A DNA stretch of 64,000 bases from Luteimonas sp. (GTDB lineage: Bacteria; Pseudomonadota; Gammaproteobacteria; Xanthomonadales; Xanthomonadaceae): NCBI GenBank assembly GCA_024707405.1, contig JANPZU010000003.1, forward strand, positions 620,001-684,000, given 5' to 3'. The translations under genes and the position numbers were made by a program. The notes beneath the pieces were generated by a model, which was not told the origin of the DNA, searched no databases, and saw nothing but the letters and a program-made list of their open reading frames with translations. This document shows, in pieces, positions 55,031-64,000 of the stretch; the stretch's first letter is position 1; every line of letters begins with the position of its first letter.

Positions 55031-57019
55031 TCAGAGGTCGCGGCAGGCGGCCAGAATACTGGCAACGGTGAACCCGAAGTAGGGGAACAGCTTGTCGGCC
55101 GGCGCACTCGCACCGAAGGTATCGATGCCGATCACCGCACCATCAAGACCCACGTACTGGCGCCAGAATCCGGTCACGCCAGCTTCGATGGCAACGCGCT
55201 TGCGCACGGACTTCGGCAGCACCGACTCGCGGTAGGCCGCATCCTGGCGATCGAACACGTCGCTCGACGGCATCGACACCACGCGTGCCTTGCCGCCCAG
55301 TTGCGCAGCGGCTTCCACCGCCAGCCCGACTTCCGAGCCTGTCGCGATCAGGATGATCTCCGGCACGCCGTCCGAATCCTTCAGCACGTAACCGCCGCGC
55401 GCGATGTCGGCGACCTGCTGTTCGCTGCGCGGCTGGTGCTGCAGGTTCTGGCGGCTGAACACGAGGCAGCTCGGGCCGTCCTTGCGTTCGATCGCGGCGC
55501 GCCAGGACACCGCCGATTCCACCGCATCGCACGGACGCCAGACGTCGTTGTTGGGGATGAAGCGCAACGATGCCAGGTGCTCGACCGGCTGGTGGGTCGG
55601 GCCGTCTTCGCCCAGGCCGATGGAATCGTGCGTGTAGACGTGGATCGCATGCGCGTGCATCAGCGCGCTCATGCGCACGGCATTGCGCGCGTAATCGCTG
55701 AAGACGAGGAAAGTCGCGTCATACGGGATGAAGCCGCCATGCAGCGCCAGCGCGTTGGAGATCGCGGTCATCGCGAACTCGCGCACGCCGTAATAGACGT
55801 AGTTCGCGTCCGGGTCGTCGGTGGCAACCGACTTGCTGCCCTTCCACAGGGTCAGGTTGGAATGCGCGAGGTCGGCCGAACCACCCACCAGTTCGGGCAG
55901 CAGCGGTGCGAACGCCTCGATGGCATTCTGCGAGGCCTTGCGCGAGGCGATGGTCGGGCCATCGGCCTGCAGCTTTGCGATGTAGGCATCCGCGGCGGCG
56001 GCGAAACCTTCCGGCAACTCGCCGTGAGAGCGGCGCAGCAGTTCGGCCGCCTGCTGCGGGAACTGCGCGGCATACGCATCGAACGAGGCCTGCCATTCCG
56101 ACTCGTGTCGTGCGCCGGCATCGCGCCCGTTCCATGCCTCACGGATCTCCTGCGGCACATCGAACTCGCCATGCGTCCAGCCCAGCTTCTCGCGGGTCAG
56201 CACGATCTCGTCCTTGCCCAGCGGCGCGCCGTGCGAGGACTCCTTGCCGGCCTTGTTGGGCGAACCAAAACCAATCGTGGTGCGGCAGCAGATGAGCGTC
56301 GGCTTGTCGTCGTGCTTCAGCGCCGTCTCGATGGCCGTCTTGATTTCCTGCGGATCGTGGCCGTCCACGCCGCGGATCACGCGCCAGCCGTAGGCCTCGA
56401 AGCGCGCCGGGGTGTCGTCGGTGAACCAGCCGTCGGTGTTGCCGTCGATGGAAATCTTGTTGTCGTCCCAGAACGCAACCAGCTTGCCCAGCCCCCAGGT
56501 ACCGGCCAGCGACGCGGCTTCGTGCGAGATGCCTTCCATCAGGCAGCCGTCGCCCATGAACACCCAGGTGCGATGGTCGACGATGTCGAAACCGGGGCGA
56601 TTGAAGCGTTGCGCCAGCAATTTCTCGGCGAGCGCGAAGCCGACCGCATTGGCGAACCCCTGCCCCAGCGGGCCGGTGGTCGTCTCGATGCCCGGCGTCA
56701 TGAAGTTCTCGGGATGGCCCGGCGTCTTCGAGTCGAGCTGGCGGAAGTGCTTCAGCTCGTCCAGCGGCAGGTCGTATCCCGACAGGTGCAGCAGCGCGTA
56801 CTGCAGCATCGAGCCGTGGCCGTTCGACAGCACGAAGCGGTCGCGGTTGAACCACTGCGGGTTGCCGGGATTGTGGCGGTGGAAATCGTTCCACAACACT
56901 TCGGCGATGTCGGCCATGCCCATCGGCATGCCCGGATGGCCGGAGTTGGCGGCCTGTACCGCATCGATGGCGAGGAAGCGGATGGCGTTGGCGAGGTCGC
57001 GGCGGCTGGGCGTCGTCAT
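55031..57019 (-). CDS. tkt: Transketolase
   Basis: A 662-residue thiamine diphosphate enzyme of the pentose phosphate pathway. [20 protein letters not shown] opens it; the ThDP motif is [20 protein letters not shown] with [10 protein letters not shown]; the pyrimidine domain has [20 protein letters not shown] and [16 protein letters not shown]-terminal [17 protein letters not shown] follows. ATG 57019 gives the normal length. Confidence 0.97.
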   Translation of the reverse strand: MTTPSRRDLANAIRFLAIDAVQAANSGHPGMPMGMADIAEVLWNDFHRHNPGNPQWFNRDRFVLSNGHGSMLQYALLHLSGYDLPLDELKHFRQLDSKTPGHPENFMTPGIETTTGPLGQGFANAVGFALAEKLLAQRFNRPGFDIVDHRTWVFMGDGCLMEGISHEAASLAGTWGLGKLVAFWDDNKISIDGNTDGWFTDDTPARFEAYGWRVIRGVDGHDPQEIKTAIETALKHDDKPTLICCRTTIGFGSPNKAGKESSHGAPLGKDEIVLTREKLGWTHGEFDVPQEIREAWNGRDAGARHESEWQASFDAYAAQFPQQAAELLRRSHGELPEGFAAAADAYIAKLQADGPTIASRKASQNAIEAFAPLLPELVGGSADLAHSNLTLWKGSKSVATDDPDANYVYYGVREFAMTAISNALALHGGFIPYDATFLVFSDYARNAVRMSALMHAHAIHVYTHDSIGLGEDGPTHQPVEHLASLRFIPNNDVWRPCDAVESAVSWRAAIERKDGPSCLVFSRQNLQHQPRSEQQVADIARGGYVLKDSDGVPEIILIATGSEVGLAVEAAAQLGGKARVVSMPSSDVFDRQDAAYRESVLPKSVRKRVAIEAGVTGFWRQYVGLDGAVIGIDTFGASAPADKLFPYFGFTVASILAACRDL

Positions 57020-57115
57020 GGGCTCATGGGGGAAGTGGGACGAAGGCGTGGCCCGTTCGCGGGCTGCAGGCCGCCATTGTCCCATCCCTGTCCCGCCTTG
57101 TCGCGGGCGCCGGCC

Positions 57116-58426
57116 TCAGGCCTCGGTTTGCGCAGGTTCCGGCCCGTCCGCCTCGCCCTTGGACACCAGCGCGGCGATGCCGAGGTCGCCGGTGACGTTG
57201 ATGGTCGTACGGCACATGTCGAGGAAGTGGTTGACGCCCAGCACCAGGCCGATGCCCTCCGGCGGCACCCCGACCATCGCGCAGATCAGCGCCACCACCG
57301 GCAACGAGCCCGATGGCACGCCCGCGGTGCCGATGCCGCCGAGGATGCAGACCAGCATCACCAGGAACTGCTGGCCCATCGTGAGTTCCACGCCGAAGAA
57401 CTGCGCCAGGAAGATCACGGTCACGCCCTCGAACAGCGCGGTGCCGTTCTGGTTGGCGGTCGCGCCGATGGTCAGCACGAAACGCGACACCTTCTTCGGC
57501 AGCTTGAGGTTTTCGTCGGCGACCTTCAGCGCGGTCGGCAGCGTCGCGTTGCTCGACGCAGTGGAGAACGCCATCAGCATGGCTTCCTGCACGCCCTTGA
57601 AGAACGCCATCGGCGACCAGCCACCGACGAATTTCAACGCGGCCGAATACACCACCAGCATGTGGATCGCCAGCGCGGCGACCACCACCAGCACGTAGGC
57701 GCCCAACCGGATCAGCAGGCTCCAGCCAAACAGCACCGCGAGGTTGAACATGAAGCAGAACACCGCGTACGGCGCGAGGCGGATCACCAGGCCGATCAGC
57801 GTCATCGAGATCTCGAACAGGCCCTCGATGCCGCGCTTGAGCACCTCGGTCTGCGGCGAACGCGTCAACACCATGCCCACGCCGAACATCAGCGCGAAGA
57901 ACATCAGCGCGATGATGTTGGCGTTGTTGGATGCGGCACCAACCACGTTCTGCGGCACGATCGACAGCAGCATCTCCATGCCGGTCGCGCTGGTCTGGCT
58001 GTCACGCACGATGGCGCTGGCACGGTCGGCGCCTTCAGAGAGCAGGCGCTGCGCCAGATCCGGATCCACGCCGGCACCAGGCTTGAAGATGTTGACCAGC
58101 ACCAGGCCCAGCAGCACGGCGATGCCCGAGAGCACGATCGTCCAGGCCAGCGTCCGCCAGCCGATGCGGCCGAGCGAGGCGACATCGCCCATTTCCGACA
58201 CGCCGACCACGAGCGCCGAGAACAGCAACGGCACGATCAGCATGAAGATCAGGCTCAGGAACAATTGCGAGAACGGCTGCGTCACGTAGCGGGTGAACGA
58301 CTCCACCCAGCCGACATCGCCACCGATCGCGTAATGCACGACCAGGCCAAGCAACAGGCCGACCGCGAAACCGATGCCGATCTTCCAGTGCAACGGCATC
58401 TTCGCGCCATCGTTCGCCTTGCTCAT
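57116..58426 (-). CDS. Dicarboxylate/amino acid:cation symporter (GltP/DctA family)
   Basis: A 436-residue inner-membrane symporter of the DAACS family. Helical layout and motifs: LHWKIGIGFAVGLLLGLVVH, FLSLIFMLIVPLLFSALVVG, the serine-rich hairpin FSTASSNATLPTAL, TIGATANQNGTALFEGVTV (substrate/sodium site), AGVPSGSLPVVALICAMVGV and DMCRTTINVTGDLGIAALVS. Transports glutamate, aspartate or C4-dicarboxylates with sodium or protons. It lies 96 bases before tkt on the same strand. Confidence 0.93.
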   Translation of the reverse strand: MSKANDGAKMPLHWKIGIGFAVGLLLGLVVHYAIGGDVGWVESFTRYVTQPFSQLFLSLIFMLIVPLLFSALVVGVSEMGDVASLGRIGWRTLAWTIVLSGIAVLLGLVLVNIFKPGAGVDPDLAQRLLSEGADRASAIVRDSQTSATGMEMLLSIVPQNVVGAASNNANIIALMFFALMFGVGMVLTRSPQTEVLKRGIEGLFEISMTLIGLVIRLAPYAVFCFMFNLAVLFGWSLLIRLGAYVLVVVAALAIHMLVVYSAALKFVGGWSPMAFFKGVQEAMLMAFSTASSNATLPTALKVADENLKLPKKVSRFVLTIGATANQNGTALFEGVTVIFLAQFFGVELTMGQQFLVMLVCILGGIGTAGVPSGSLPVVALICAMVGVPPEGIGLVLGVNHFLDMCRTTINVTGDLGIAALVSKGEADGPEPAQTEA

Positions 58427-58518
58427 GCTGCCTGCTCCGCGTATTGGACGCCGCAGCTTAGCAAACCATGGCGCCGGCCCGGCGCATGCCGTGGCTGTCC
58501 ATCGGTCGGAATACGGTG

Positions 58519-58762
58519 AAATCGCGTTCGCCGGCATCACGGGTGGTGACACGCCAAGCAGATGCGGCACGGAAATTCACTTGCGTCGCGCGTGCAGCCA
58601 CATCGGCCTCCCGGAGTGGGAATCGTGATTCACCCGCATCACGCGTGGCGACGCGCCAATCCGTGTTACCGGGCAATTCACTTCCGTCGCGCGTGCGGAC
58701 GCGACCACCTCCCGGAGCCGGAATCGTGATTCACCCGCGTCACGCGTGGCGACGCGCCAATT
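58519..58762. repeat. Tandem 101-bp repeat, about 2.5 copies
   Basis: The gene-free stretch 58427-58773 is mostly a tandem array: a diverged first copy (58519-58619), a second (58620-58720) and a partial third (58721-58762), with anchor words GAATCGTGATTCACCCG and AATTCAC spaced exactly 101 bases apart. Because 101 is not a multiple of three and no frame covers the array, it is not coding. It lies between two gene starts/ends on the same strand (batD stop and the symporter start). Confidence 0.75.
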
Positions 58763-58773
58763 CAGCGCGATGC

Positions 58774-60423
58774 TCACAGAGAGGGGCGGCGCGGATACAG
58801 CGGTGGCAGCGTACCGTCGTTTGGCGATGCCGTCGGTTTCAGCTTCACGCCATCGGCAAAGGCGTCGCGCAGCAGCGCGCGCGCCTCGGCCGGATCACCA
58901 TCACCCCAGCGCGCACGTTGCAACGACGCCACGGCATGGCGTTGGCCTGCGTCGTCGAGCCGCTGCGACAGTGCATCGAGATCCGACGTCGCCGGCCTCG
59001 TCATTGCGCACAGGGCATCGGCCACTTCACCAAGGTCGCCGGCCTGCAGCAACTGCAGCCATTGCCGCGAGGTAATGCTTGCGGGATGGTGTCCCGCCAC
59101 GGCAGGCGACGACTGCTCCATCGGCTTGCGCAACCGACGGAAGACGGCGTGGTTCCGGAACATCCACGCAAGCGTCGCCAGCCACAACAGGGCGAACAGG
59201 CCTGCCAGCCATTTCCACCACCCGACGCTCGCGCCGGCGGTGGCGGCAACCGCCATCGGTTGCATGCCGGCATCGTCCACAGCACCTGCAGCGACCCGCC
59301 ATTGCAGGTCGGGCAACGATGCCGTGCGCGCGATGCCTGCGTTGACGTCCCACCAACCCAATCGGACGCCGGGGATATGCAGAGCGCCCTCGTGCGCCGG
59401 CACGACCGAGAACCTGCGCACCACCCGCGTGCGCAGGCGGCCGTTGTCGAAGGTTTCGTCGACCTGCGGCGGTTCGGCGAACACCTGGGCACCGGCGCCA
59501 ACCTGCAGCTGCAGTTCGGGGATCTGCGTGCCGGCCGCACCATCGGCCATGGCCTCGACCACCACCACCGCCGCCTCGCCCACGCGGGCCGCGTCGGGGG
59601 CGGCGACGTAGCGCAGTTCCAGCCCGTGCAGCGGCAACCAGGGCTGCGTCGCGCCGCGCGGCATCGACTTGACCTGCAAAGCATGCGACGGGCCGTTGGC
59701 GGCAAGATCGCGCCGACCTCCGCCGAACAGGTCGTCGAAATAGCCGCCGACGCCACGTCCTGAAAAGCGCGCGCCAGGAATCGTCAGCAACCCGCTGCGT
59801 TCGGGCACGACCTGGTAACGCCGCTCCACCACCGTGTAGCGCTGCCCGGCGACATCCCGCGTGTACTGCACGTCGCCGCCGATCTTCTGCATCAATGCGC
59901 CATCCGGCACGGGCTGGTCGAGTTGCCCGGACACCAGCGGCGTCGCGTAGTACAGGCGCAACACATAGCCCACCGACTGCTGCACATAAGGCTCGCGGCT
60001 GTCGACTTCGCTTTCGATGAAGGCGGGTGCGCCTGCACGGGCCGGTGCGGCCGTCGCCGGCAGCACCGTCAAGGTCAGCGGCGATGTGCGGGCATTGCCG
60101 ATACGCAGCGCAGGGATCGTCGTCACGCCTTCGCGCCGTGGCGACAGCGCGACCGCGAACAGCACGCGCGATCGCCGCTGCCCGCCCGACACTTCGTATC
60201 CGCGCCGGCTGCTATGGCCACTGACCACGAAGTCGGGCACCAGCAGGTCGAAGTCCGGCGATTGCGCGTCGGACTGGTCGGTCTCGACGTTGAGCGTCGC
60301 GGTTTCGCCCATTTCGATGCGATCGCGATCCAGCCATGCGCGCACCTGCGCCTGCGCAAATGCCGGTGCCACGAATCCGGCCAGCAGCAGGCAGGCCAGC
60401 CACTGCGCCACGCGCATGTTCAT
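58774..60423 (-). CDS. batD: BatD-like protein
   Basis: A 549-residue protein with signal peptide (CLLLAGFVAPAFA-QA), tandem beta-sandwich domains (DRDRIEMGETATLNVETDQS, FVVSGHSSRRGYEVSGGQRR, RRYQVVPERSGLLTIPGARF), one membrane helix (WWKWLAGLFALLWLATLAWM, about residue 405) and a cytosolic tail. This is the BatD architecture of Bacteroides aerotolerance-type operons. Its ATG overlaps the stop of the BatB-BatC gene by four bases; it is the last gene of the operon. Confidence 0.9.
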   Translation of the reverse strand: MNMRVAQWLACLLLAGFVAPAFAQAQVRAWLDRDRIEMGETATLNVETDQSDAQSPDFDLLVPDFVVSGHSSRRGYEVSGGQRRSRVLFAVALSPRREGVTTIPALRIGNARTSPLTLTVLPATAAPARAGAPAFIESEVDSREPYVQQSVGYVLRLYYATPLVSGQLDQPVPDGALMQKIGGDVQYTRDVAGQRYTVVERRYQVVPERSGLLTIPGARFSGRGVGGYFDDLFGGGRRDLAANGPSHALQVKSMPRGATQPWLPLHGLELRYVAAPDAARVGEAAVVVVEAMADGAAGTQIPELQLQVGAGAQVFAEPPQVDETFDNGRLRTRVVRRFSVVPAHEGALHIPGVRLGWWDVNAGIARTASLPDLQWRVAAGAVDDAGMQPMAVAATAGASVGWWKWLAGLFALLWLATLAWMFRNHAVFRRLRKPMEQSSPAVAGHHPASITSRQWLQLLQAGDLGEVADALCAMTRPATSDLDALSQRLDDAGQRHAVASLQRARWGDGDPAEARALLRDAFADGVKLKPTASPNDGTLPPLYPRRPSL

Positions 60424-62186
60424 GGCGCACCTCCCCTGCCGCTGCGTCGCTCATGTTCGAGCTTGAACTTCGCGCGCAGCAATCCACCCGGATCGTCCGG
60501 GATGCGGCGCAACCAGGCTTCGTTCGCCTGCCGCCGCTCGCGCTCGGCCTCGGTTTCGGCACGACCGGGGTCGCCTTCAGCGAGCGCACCATCGTCTGCA
60601 CGCTCGCCGTCCTGTTGCAACGCGCGTTGCATGCGTTCGCGCTGCGCGTCGTCCGCCGCGCGTTGCGCTTCCGTGTCCGCCGCCGGTCCCGGCCCGGACG
60701 GGGACTGCTGTCGTTCCCGCGGGGAGGTGCCATCGGCTTCGTCCTTGCCGGGATCGGCATTACCCTGCGCCTGCGACGTTTCCGGTGACGTTGCACCACC
60801 CTCCGGCTCGCCGGCATCGCCTTGGCCATCCTCCGGCGCGTCATCGCCCTCGCCATCCGCACGCGGGTCGCGTTCGCCACCGCCGGACGGCGGACGGCGT
60901 TGCATCGCCGCCGCCACGGCCTGGCGGTTGGCTTCGGCATCGCCCATGCCCGGCTGTTGCCGGAGCGCGTCGTCGTAAGCGGCGATCGCGTCCTCGTAAT
61001 TTCCCTGCCTGGCAAGCGCGTTGCCGCGGTTGTACGCAGCTTCCGCGCCCGGCAGGCCGTCCCAAGCACGCAAGGCATCGTCGAATTCGCCGGCACGGTA
61101 TGCATCGATACCTTGCCGCATCCTGGCGTGCCGGGCCTGGTCGGCCCGTTGCCAGAGGCCGCCATCGCCATCGGCTGCGTGCGCCTGCGGCAAGGGCAAC
61201 AGCAGGCAGGCCGCGAGCACGGCGACAGCCGCGCCGCGACGGAACGCGAACAACGCCAGCAGCATCAACGGCAGCAACAACCAGTAACCGTCGTCGCGCC
61301 ATGCACGCATGCCCGCCTCGCTCGCCTCGCTGGCGGCCGCATCCCTGCCCGGCGACGAGGTCGCGACGGCACGGACATCCTCGTTCCAATCGGAAAGCAC
61401 GCCGCCGCCCGCCGCGACCAGCGCCGTGAGCGATGCCGCATCCAGCCGCGCATGCGCGAACCCGCCATCGCCACGCCGATAGGTGGCACCGGCCACGGTT
61501 CCCATGCCGAGCACCGACGTGCGATGCCCGGAGGTACGCGCACGCGTGGCCGCCGCCACGGCATCGCCATCGGCATGGTCGGTAAGCAGCAGGATGTCTC
61601 CCTGCGCATGGCCCGCACGGTCGAGCAGCAGCGATCCGATCTCGATCGCACGCGATGCGCGATTGCCCGCCTCGGGCATGATCTCCGGCGACAGCGCATC
61701 GAGGAACAGCGCGATGTTGGCGGTGTCGTCGGTGAGCGGCGTGACGGTGAACGCGTCGCCCGCATAGGCGATCAAGCCGGTCGGCCGACCGTTGCGTTCA
61801 CGCAGCAGTTCGGCCAGTTTCGTTCGTGCCTGCAGCAGGCGCGATGGCGGCAGGTCACCGGCAAGCGTCGCCTCCGACATGTCCACCGCAATCACCATCG
61901 GCGCGCCGCCATGCATCAACGGATGTTCGATGGTGCGCCAGCTCGGCCCGGCCAACGCAAGTACCGCCAGCATCCACGCCATGCATTGCAACGCCAGCAC
62001 GGCAGCGCCATGGCGTGCGATGCCGCGCTCGGCAAGGTGCGCAAGCAGGTGCGCATCGACCGCTTCGCGCCAGGCGTCTTCGCGCCGGCGGCGCCAATGC
62101 CATGCAAGCACGATCAGCGGCAACGCCAGCAAGGCCCAGAGCCATGCCGGACGCAGCAGATGGAAGTCCGCGAACAAGCCGGTCAT
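60420..62186 (-). CDS. BatB-BatC fusion: VWA membrane protein with TPR tail
   Basis: A 588-residue protein. Two N-terminal membrane helices (PAWLWALLALPLIVLAWHW and AAVLALQCMAWMLAVLALAG), a VWA domain (about 95-285), two more helices (LLLPLMLLALFAF; AAVAVLAACLLLPLP), then TPR units (AAYNRGNALARQGNYEDAIA...) and a long acidic, Gly-rich, then basic tail. BatB and BatC are separate proteins in Bacteroides. The MIDAS motif is altered: VDMSEA (Asp102, Ser104, Ala106) instead of D-x-S-x-S, so metal binding may be weak or lost. Overlaps batA by four bases. Confidence 0.88.
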   Translation of the reverse strand: MTGLFADFHLLRPAWLWALLALPLIVLAWHWRRRREDAWREAVDAHLLAHLAERGIARHGAAVLALQCMAWMLAVLALAGPSWRTIEHPLMHGGAPMVIAVDMSEATLAGDLPPSRLLQARTKLAELLRERNGRPTGLIAYAGDAFTVTPLTDDTANIALFLDALSPEIMPEAGNRASRAIEIGSLLLDRAGHAQGDILLLTDHADGDAVAAATRARTSGHRTSVLGMGTVAGATYRRGDGGFAHARLDAASLTALVAAGGGVLSDWNEDVRAVATSSPGRDAAASEASEAGMRAWRDDGYWLLLPLMLLALFAFRRGAAVAVLAACLLLPLPQAHAADGDGGLWQRADQARHARMRQGIDAYRAGEFDDALRAWDGLPGAEAAYNRGNALARQGNYEDAIAAYDDALRQQPGMGDAEANRQAVAAAMQRRPPSGGGERDPRADGEGDDAPEDGQGDAGEPEGGATSPETSQAQGNADPGKDEADGTSPRERQQSPSGPGPAADTEAQRAADDAQRERMQRALQQDGERADDGALAEGDPGRAETEAERERRQANEAWLRRIPDDPGGLLRAKFKLEHERRSGRGGAP

Positions 62187-63238
62187 GCGCGCAAGCCCCG
62201 CGACGCACCCCAGGCTGCGATTCCCTTCCATCGCAGCGGCACCATCGCCAGCAACGCGCTCAACAGTGCCAAGGCGAGCAGCCACGGATAGCGTTCGATG
62301 CGCGGCCTGACCGGCTCGCCGTCCCTGCGCACGGGTTCCAGACGGTCGATCTCGGTGTAGATGCCGGCGAGCTCCTCGGTGTCGCGCGCACGGAATGCGC
62401 GCCCCCCGGTCGTGGATGCGATGCGCTCCAGCGCGGCCTCGTCCAGTTCGACCACCGCACCCGGCCCGGGCAACCGGAAGCCGAACATCGACATTTGCTC
62501 GCCATCTCCGCCGAAGGCGATGGTGTGGATGCGCACGCCGTGGTCGCGCGCGACCTCCGCGGCCTTCAGCGGATCGAGCATGCCCGGCGTGTTCACGCCG
62601 TCGGTCAACAGCACCAGCACCCGCTGCGGCGCCGATTGCGCATCGAACCGTTTCACCGCCAGCCCGATGGCGTCGCCGATGGCTGTTTCGCGCCCGGCAA
62701 GGCCGACGACGCTGTCAAGCAACTGGTCGCGCACGGTGTCGCGATCGAGGGTGAGTGGCGCCAGTACGTAGGCACGTTGCCCGAACACGATCAGTCCGAC
62801 GCGATCGCCCTGGCGCCGGTCGAGGAAATCGGCCAGCACCGCCTTCGCCGCCGTCAGCCGATCCACCACGCGTCCGCCAAGGCGCATGTCTTCCTCCGAC
62901 ATGCTGCCGGACAGGTCGACCGCCAGCACCAGATCGCGCCCGGACTGCGGCGGGCGTTCGATCTCGCCGAACGATTGCGGTCGTGCAGCCGCGACGCACA
63001 GCAGCGTCCAGCCTAGCCATGCCAGTACCGGCATCGCGCGCATCGGCCTGCGGCCACCGGATTCGGCCGAGATCGCCTCCAGCCGCCGGCCCCACGGCAC
63101 GCGCAGCGCGGTCGTCGAATTGCGCACCGGCGGCGCGAGCCACCGCACGATCCAGGGCAACGGCAGCGCCAGCAACATCCACGGCCAGGCGAATCCCGCG
63201 AACCAGTCCGGCAGCAGGTCGATCCACCACGCGCTCAT
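62183..63238 (-). CDS. batA: BatA-like VWA membrane protein
   Basis: A 351-residue protein: two N-terminal helices (WPWMLLALPLPWIVRWL; MPVLAWLGWTLLCVAAARP), a VWA domain with intact MIDAS DLSGSM (Asp108, Ser110, Ser112), followed by TAIGDAIGLAVKRFDAQSAP and VLLTDGVNTPG, and a final membrane helix (LLALALLSALLAMVPL). It is coupled by four-base overlaps to both neighbours. Confidence 0.93.
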   Translation of the reverse strand: MSAWWIDLLPDWFAGFAWPWMLLALPLPWIVRWLAPPVRNSTTALRVPWGRRLEAISAESGGRRPMRAMPVLAWLGWTLLCVAAARPQSFGEIERPPQSGRDLVLAVDLSGSMSEEDMRLGGRVVDRLTAAKAVLADFLDRRQGDRVGLIVFGQRAYVLAPLTLDRDTVRDQLLDSVVGLAGRETAIGDAIGLAVKRFDAQSAPQRVLVLLTDGVNTPGMLDPLKAAEVARDHGVRIHTIAFGGDGEQMSMFGFRLPGPGAVVELDEAALERIASTTGGRAFRARDTEELAGIYTEIDRLEPVRRDGEPVRPRIERYPWLLALALLSALLAMVPLRWKGIAAWGASRGLRA

Positions 63239-63696
63239 CGCGGCACCATCCAGTCGAGGAAGCGCGCTCGCGCGAGTCGCTGCAAGGCATCGAGGTCGAT
63301 GCCGTCGACGTGGCGCCGGAAGCCGCCATCGAGCAGTGCCCGTCCGATGCCCTGCGTGAACTCCGGATGCGATGCCCCGTCATCGAGCAATTGCAGCCAG
63401 TCTTCACCCTGCAGGCGGTCGGCCTGCGGATCGCACCTGCGTGAAGCGCGGCGCAACAATTCAGACATGGCCGCGATCCGTTGCGCCGGATCGGCGGCAT
63501 GCGCGGCAAGCGTTTCGTCGAACAGTCGCTCGACCCGTTGCCGCAGCAAGCGGCGACGCCATCGCCGCCACGCGAACCATCCGGCCACGGCGAGCAGGCA
63601 AGCCACGACGATCCACCACCCGGGCGCGGGTGGCCACCAGGACGGTGCCGGTGGTTCATGGATGTCCCGCAGCAGCAGGTCGGGCGCGAAACTCAT
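63235..63696 (-). CDS. DUF4381 family membrane protein
   Basis: A 153-residue protein with the DUF4381 layout: DIHEPPAPSWWPPAPGWWIV leading into one membrane helix (VVACLLAVAGWFAW), then a basic stretch and a soluble helical domain (RIAAMSELLRRASRRCDP, EDWLQLLDDG). It stands between the DUF58 and batA genes with four-base overlaps, its usual place in Bat operons of proteobacteria. Confidence 0.9.
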   Translation of the reverse strand: MSFAPDLLLRDIHEPPAPSWWPPAPGWWIVVACLLAVAGWFAWRRWRRRLLRQRVERLFDETLAAHAADPAQRIAAMSELLRRASRRCDPQADRLQGEDWLQLLDDGASHPEFTQGIGRALLDGGFRRHVDGIDLDALQRLARARFLDWMVPR

Positions 63697-64000
63697 GCCG
63701 TCGATCCCGAGAACAACGGCAGCCAGCCATCGCCCGGCGCATCGCTCGACAGGCTGGCCACGCGCACGCCGCGCGCACGCAGGCCCGAAGCAAGCGCATC
63801 GCGCCGGCCGTTGAATTCGCGCTCCCAGCGCGCGCGTTGCGCGCCGCCGTCGAGATCCAGTTCGACCCGGTGCCCCGCCGCAAGGAACGGCAGGCTGCGC
63901 CGCGGGGGCGCATGTTCGAGCGGGTCTTCAACCAACACGACCAAGACCTCGTTGTGCGCCGCAAGCGCCGACCAGCGCTGGTCGGGCACGTCGTCCAGGC
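63693..64000 (-). CDS. DUF58 domain protein, C-terminal part only
   Basis: The frame is open at the right edge and ends at 63693. The visible 101 residues (LDDVPDQRWSALAAHNEVLV..., RVASLSSDAPGDGWLPLFSG) match the C-terminal, VWA-like part of DUF58 proteins that precede DUF4381 and batA. The apparent GTG at 63989 is internal. It overlaps the DUF4381 start by four bases. Confidence 0.85.
   Translation of the reverse strand, partial: LDDVPDQRWSALAAHNEVLVVLVEDPLEHAPPRRSLPFLAAGHRVELDLDGGAQRARWEREFNGRRDALASGLRARGVRVASLSSDAPGDGWLPLFSGSTA

Noticed and set aside
58519..58762. CRISPR array
   Set aside because: Repeats are about 101 bases, adjacent without unique spacers, and no cas genes are present.
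58427..58773. Two minus-strand frames (58458-58676 and 58577-58777) with repeated peptide WRVATRDAGES
   Set aside because: The repeat period is 101 bases, which shifts the frame each copy; no single frame spans the array and no ribosome site is seen, so it is noncoding repeat DNA.

Overview
The window looks like a chromosomal segment of a high-GC gammaproteobacterium, most likely in the Lysobacteraceae (Xanthomonadaceae; Lysobacter/Luteimonas/Thermomonas-like). The evidence is the high GC content, the thiS-thiG-trmB order, the gap/pgk/pyk/class I fba glycolysis cluster, the DUF2339-DUF3999 pair, a BatABCD-type operon and the large TonB receptor. The assignment rests on remembered gene content, not on a search.

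Left accessory region (1-8252). A truncated secreted protein lies at the left edge, then rimK. Between rimK and a tRNA-Gly(CCC) gene sits a 6.5 kb island (1701-8195) bounded by a 17-bp direct repeat of the tRNA 3' end. Its integrase lies beside the tRNA and reads away from it. The island also holds a second, divergent tyrosine recombinase behind a hairpin-rich noncoding segment, an 80-aa basic protein, a possible 28-aa gene, a winged-helix protein of plasmid-replication type, a 74-aa protein, and a lone DGQHR/DndB-like protein whose promoter is flanked by an inverted repeat. The island carries its own terminator against the tRNA junction, while a hairpin and U-tract matching the original tRNA terminator is stranded at the far end (1658-1692). 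This is the most unusual part of the window.

Core region A (8328-28064): a GDSL autotransporter esterase; thiamine genes thiS/thiG and trmB; an SLC13-type permease; a Rieske protein; a fumarylacetoacetase-family hydrolase; mscL; an M28 peptidase; a GH97 glycosidase; a TrmH-family RNA methyltransferase; an AGCS amino-acid symporter; a GNAT acetyltransferase; an RND efflux pump with its adaptor; and cysK.

Core region B (28157-46097, nearly all minus strand): a secreted protein cotranscribed with a TonB-dependent receptor, then a lower-glycolysis cluster (fba, pyk, pgk, gap). Genes for envelope proteins are interleaved: a TonB-C-like protein, a Sel1-repeat protein, a DUF3857/transglutaminase protein, DUF3999 and DUF2339.

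Core region C (46258-64000): ompW, an S1/P1 nuclease, a divergent pair of a DUF442 lipoprotein and an ETHE1-like metallo-beta-lactamase (possible persulfide detoxification), a molybdate uptake operon (modABC with a small molybdopterin-type protein in front), an acetyl-CoA hydrolase family enzyme, bolA, and a minus-strand set gltP-like/tkt/2OG-oxygenase. After a 101-bp tandem repeat comes a translationally coupled operon (DUF58, DUF4381, BatA, BatB-BatC fusion, BatD) whose first gene runs off the right edge.
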